From positions 1 through 64,000 of the forward strand of contig CANDKT010000001.1 of NCBI GenBank assembly GCA_947385365.1: a stretch of DNA of 64,000 nt, given 5' to 3'. Source of the DNA: an uncultured Bacillota bacterium (GTDB lineage Bacteria; Bacillota; Clostridia; Oscillospirales; Oscillospiraceae). Each line of letters begins with the position of its first letter. The stretch's first letter is position 1. Below are positions 62,263 to 64,000 of the stretch, piece after piece. The notes under the pieces are model-generated. The model was not told where the DNA came from and searched no databases. It saw only the letters and a program-made list of their open reading frames with translations. Both the position numbers and the translations under genes were made by a program.

Positions 62263-62730
62263 TTAAGTTTGAGTATTGTTGGTTTCTGCGGTTTTGTCTC
62301 TGTTCTTTTTTCGTTCGGCTCGGCGTTTTTTGATAAACTCATAGTCGTGCCATCCGCCGTCTATTTTGGAAAAGCATATCCACCTATAGTTTACATTTGG
62401 GTACTTATACCAAAACAGTTTTCTTTTTAAGAAAGCGACCTGGTTGGGGCAACCTTTTGTGTCGATTACCTCTTCGTGGCCGTCTTGATAGCGAACAAAA
62501 AAATCAGCCACATATTTAATTGGCTGAACAGTTCTCCCATCGTGAACGAACTTTGGTTGCAGCTCGTATGGTTTTTGCAGCTCGCAGGAAACCACATCGC
62601 CGCTTTCCACCAGGGGACAAAGCACGTCGCGATAATATTTCATTTCCAGCACGGAGTCAAAAACGATCTCATTCCAGGTTCGTTTTTCTGTATCTGGATT
62701 CACATTAAACTTTGATGTTTTCTGGGGCAT
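62263..62730 (-). CDS. DUF1064 phage protein (predicted nuclease fold)
   Basis: A 155-residue DUF1064 protein. Family signature: FDSVLEMKYYRDVLCPLVES, then YELQPKFVHDGR, ADFFVRYQDGHEEVIDTKG and FLKRKLFWYKYP. The E..D-E-x-K like acidic/basic set (Glu near 27, Asp near 93, Glu near 103, Lys near 107) fits a restriction-endonuclease-like active site; DNA processing by resolvase-type phage enzymes is the accepted guess. AGAAAGGAAG precedes the ATG. In phages it usually lies in the replication module, so its place beside tail genes is unusual. Confidence 0.8.
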   Translation of the reverse strand: MPQKTSKFNVNPDTEKRTWNEIVFDSVLEMKYYRDVLCPLVESGDVVSCELQKPYELQPKFVHDGRTVQPIKYVADFFVRYQDGHEEVIDTKGCPNQVAFLKRKLFWYKYPNVNYRWICFSKIDGGWHDYEFIKKRRAERKKNRDKTAETNNTQT

Positions 62731-62752
62731 AACGCTTCCTTTCTGAATGTGG

Positions 62753-62781
62753 TTGACATAGATTAGAGGGGATAGTATAAT
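62753..62781 (+). promoter_or_regulatory. Near-consensus promoter of the prophage cargo genes
   Basis: TTGACA (62753-62758), a 17-base spacer and TATAAT (62776-62781), both perfect boxes. It points away from the late genes. Confidence 0.85.
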
Positions 62782-62805
62782 TAAATAGAAGGAGGCATGA
62801 TCTAT

Positions 62806-63138
62806 ATGGAGAACAAGATTTCAAAAACGATTCGTATTTGTGGCGGTATTGTGCTGATAGCCGGAATTATTGGCTCCTTCTTTTTAGGAATGGTGTTCCC
62901 TGTCGTTACATACGGAGAACTGGAATATCTCCGCATTGAAGAATCCTACAATTGGGGGCTGACTTTGAGTGTACTTGCAAGCAGTATTTTGACCGGTCTC
63001 CTATTCTTAGGAATTGCTGAGATTATTCGTCTGCTGGACAATGCGGTCAAAATCCTTGGAGATTTTCAACTTGGGAACGGCAAGACAGGAATAGACAATG
63101 TACTGAAAGACATTGAATCAAATCTCCCCAAGCTCTGA
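62806..63138 (+). CDS. Small two-helix membrane protein, prophage cargo
   Basis: A 110-residue protein with two membrane helices (about 8-31, IRICGGIVLIAGIIGSFFLGM; about 50-72, GLTLSVLASSILTGLLFLGIA) and a cytoplasmic amphipathic tail. AAGGAGG is best spaced for ATG 62806, not the ATG at 62797. It is read from the strong promoter, opposite to the phage late genes, and lies 10 bases before the next gene. No family recognised. Its orientation and promoter suggest expression in the lysogen. Confidence 0.75.
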   Translation: MENKISKTIRICGGIVLIAGIIGSFFLGMVFPVVTYGELEYLRIEESYNWGLTLSVLASSILTGLLFLGIAEIIRLLDNAVKILGDFQLGNGKTGIDNVLKDIESNLPKL

Positions 63139-63148
63139 GGTAGATATC

Positions 63149-64000
63149 ATGAACGACAGATTCTATAACCTATTTGCCTTAGAAGAAAACCTGTATATTG
63201 ACGGATCGCCTGTTGTTATTTCGGCAGGGGTACTTCTCAAAGACAACTACTCTGGAGCAATTGTTTCTCAATTCAAAATACAAAATGTAGGGGCTAACAC
63301 AATTATTGCGGCAAGGATTTCCTTACGGGCATTTGACATATCCAAAAGAGAATTACCAGGCGTTGATGATTACCAATATCTTGATTTAAGTGTCCAGCAG
63401 GGCGAACATTGGGGAGCTGACAAGGCTATTATTATGCCAAATCCGGCAACAAGGTCTATTGAGATAAAAGGTATCGAGGTGGTTTTTGATAATCGCACAG
63501 TTTGGAAAGAGGAATGTAGCGAGAGGTTAAAACCCATACCAAAGGGAGAACTAATACAAAATAAGCTGACCGATGGGGAATTACTAAAGCAATATAGGCT
63601 TGAAACCAGCTCATCAGCTCAGTTTGTGCCAACAGAGTATTGCGGTTTATGGCTATGCTCATGCGGAACACCGAACTCAGGAACCAAATGCAGCGGATGT
63701 CAAGCAGAGAAGGAGCGAGTTTTCTCTGCGTTGAATATTGAATATCTTTCTACAAACGCTAAAGTACGCTTGGAGGATGATAGAGTTCAAGCTGCGAAAA
63801 ATGAAAAAGCAAAAAAGCAACGTGTAAGAAGAACATTTGCCGGTCTTGTTACACTGTCGCTCATTATTGCTGTTTTAGTTTTCTGCCAGAATTGGTTGCT
63901 GCCGAATGTGATTGATCCACATATGAGGTACAAAAATGCGTGTGCGCTAGCGTCAACAGGGGAGTTCGATGGTGCCATAACGGAGTTTATAAGCCTGGGA
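63149..64000 (+). CDS. Zinc-ribbon membrane protein, prophage cargo (3' end outside window)
   Basis: 284 codons are open to the window edge. The N-terminal part (about 1-160) is a soluble beta-rich domain (VVISAGVLLKDNYSGAIVSQ) with no named family. A four-Cys zinc ribbon (CSCGTPNSGTKCSGC) follows near residues 171-185, then a charged linker, a membrane helix (about 235-255, LVTLSLIIAVLVFCQNW) and the beginning of a TPR-like repeat (YKNACALASTGEFDGAITEF). It is co-transcribed with the small membrane protein. The layout (soluble domain, ribbon, helix, TPR) resembles clostridial membrane sensors of unknown function. Confidence 0.75.
   Translation, partial: MNDRFYNLFALEENLYIDGSPVVISAGVLLKDNYSGAIVSQFKIQNVGANTIIAARISLRAFDISKRELPGVDDYQYLDLSVQQGEHWGADKAIIMPNPATRSIEIKGIEVVFDNRTVWKEECSERLKPIPKGELIQNKLTDGELLKQYRLETSSSAQFVPTEYCGLWLCSCGTPNSGTKCSGCQAEKERVFSALNIEYLSTNAKVRLEDDRVQAAKNEKAKKQRVRRTFAGLVTLSLIIAVLVFCQNWLLPNVIDPHMRYKNACALASTGEFDGAITEFISLG

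Larger units (their letters stand above)
34995..64000. mobile_element. Prophage inserted in sigK (skin-like element), right end outside the window
   Basis: At least 29 kb of siphovirus-type genes, almost all on the minus strand, from the serine recombinase at the sigK junction to the tape measure and upstream genes. The region is clearly more AT-rich than the host flank. Tail, fibre, lysis and recombination modules are present; terminase, portal, capsid, repressor and replication genes are not in the window. Because it splits sigK and carries its recombinase at the junction, it matches the layout of skin elements. Confidence 0.85.

Overview
The window looks like a chromosome segment of a spore-forming, high-GC member of the Clostridia, probably Oscillospiraceae-like. 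The evidence is gene content: an smc-ftsY block, an rdgB / yhbY / nadD-yqeK / LCP / rsfS block, S-layer-homology and BspA-type surface repeats, a nine-gene V-type ATPase operon with Na+-type rotor residues, and a SigK-type sporulation sigma factor. No 16S rRNA or other definitive taxonomic marker is present, so the family is an inference. No tRNA, rRNA or CRISPR array was recognised.

Layout of the host part (1-34,990). A sucrose module reads leftward (fructokinase, then an amylosucrase cut by the window edge) from a good promoter with an operator-like palindrome. It is followed by a secreted transglutaminase-like / leucine-rich-repeat / S-layer protein, a chemoreceptor, a metallophosphatase, a FIST sensor protein and a small conserved-looking protein. 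From about 9,980 a rightward block carries smc, small zinc-ribbon proteins, ftsY, rdgB, an acetyltransferase, yhbY, a NadD-YqeK fusion, an LCP cell-wall ligase and rsfS. A convergent lipid kinase and the rightward azlC-azlD, pheA, short-chain reductase and a TIM-barrel putative glycosidase follow. The V-ATPase operon (25,830-34,570, order G/H-I-K-E-C-F-A-B-D) ends at a bidirectional terminator.

Layout of the mobile part (about 35,000 to beyond 64,000). A siphovirus-type prophage is inserted inside sigK. Only the 3' part of sigK (34,630-35,007, minus strand) is in the window, abutting a large serine recombinase; the 5' part is expected beyond position 64,000. This is the architecture of the skin elements known from Bacillus subtilis and Clostridioides difficile, where excision in the mother cell restores sigK. 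The element reads leftward: DUF1064 protein, two small proteins, a 2,666-residue tape measure, Dit, tail-tip protein, a run of tail-fibre and adhesin genes including a collagen-like fibre, a glycosyltransferase, holin-like proteins, a CHAP lysin and the recombinase. Two opposite-strand genes from a near-consensus promoter at 62,753 look like prophage cargo. Base composition and codon use drop visibly towards AT inside the element.

The best candidate for an undescribed system is this sigK-intervening prophage. Its notable details are a recombinase reading frame that crosses the attachment site into sigK DNA, and a glycosyltransferase placed beside collagen-like and variable fibres. Protein calls were made by reading motifs; no database search was possible.
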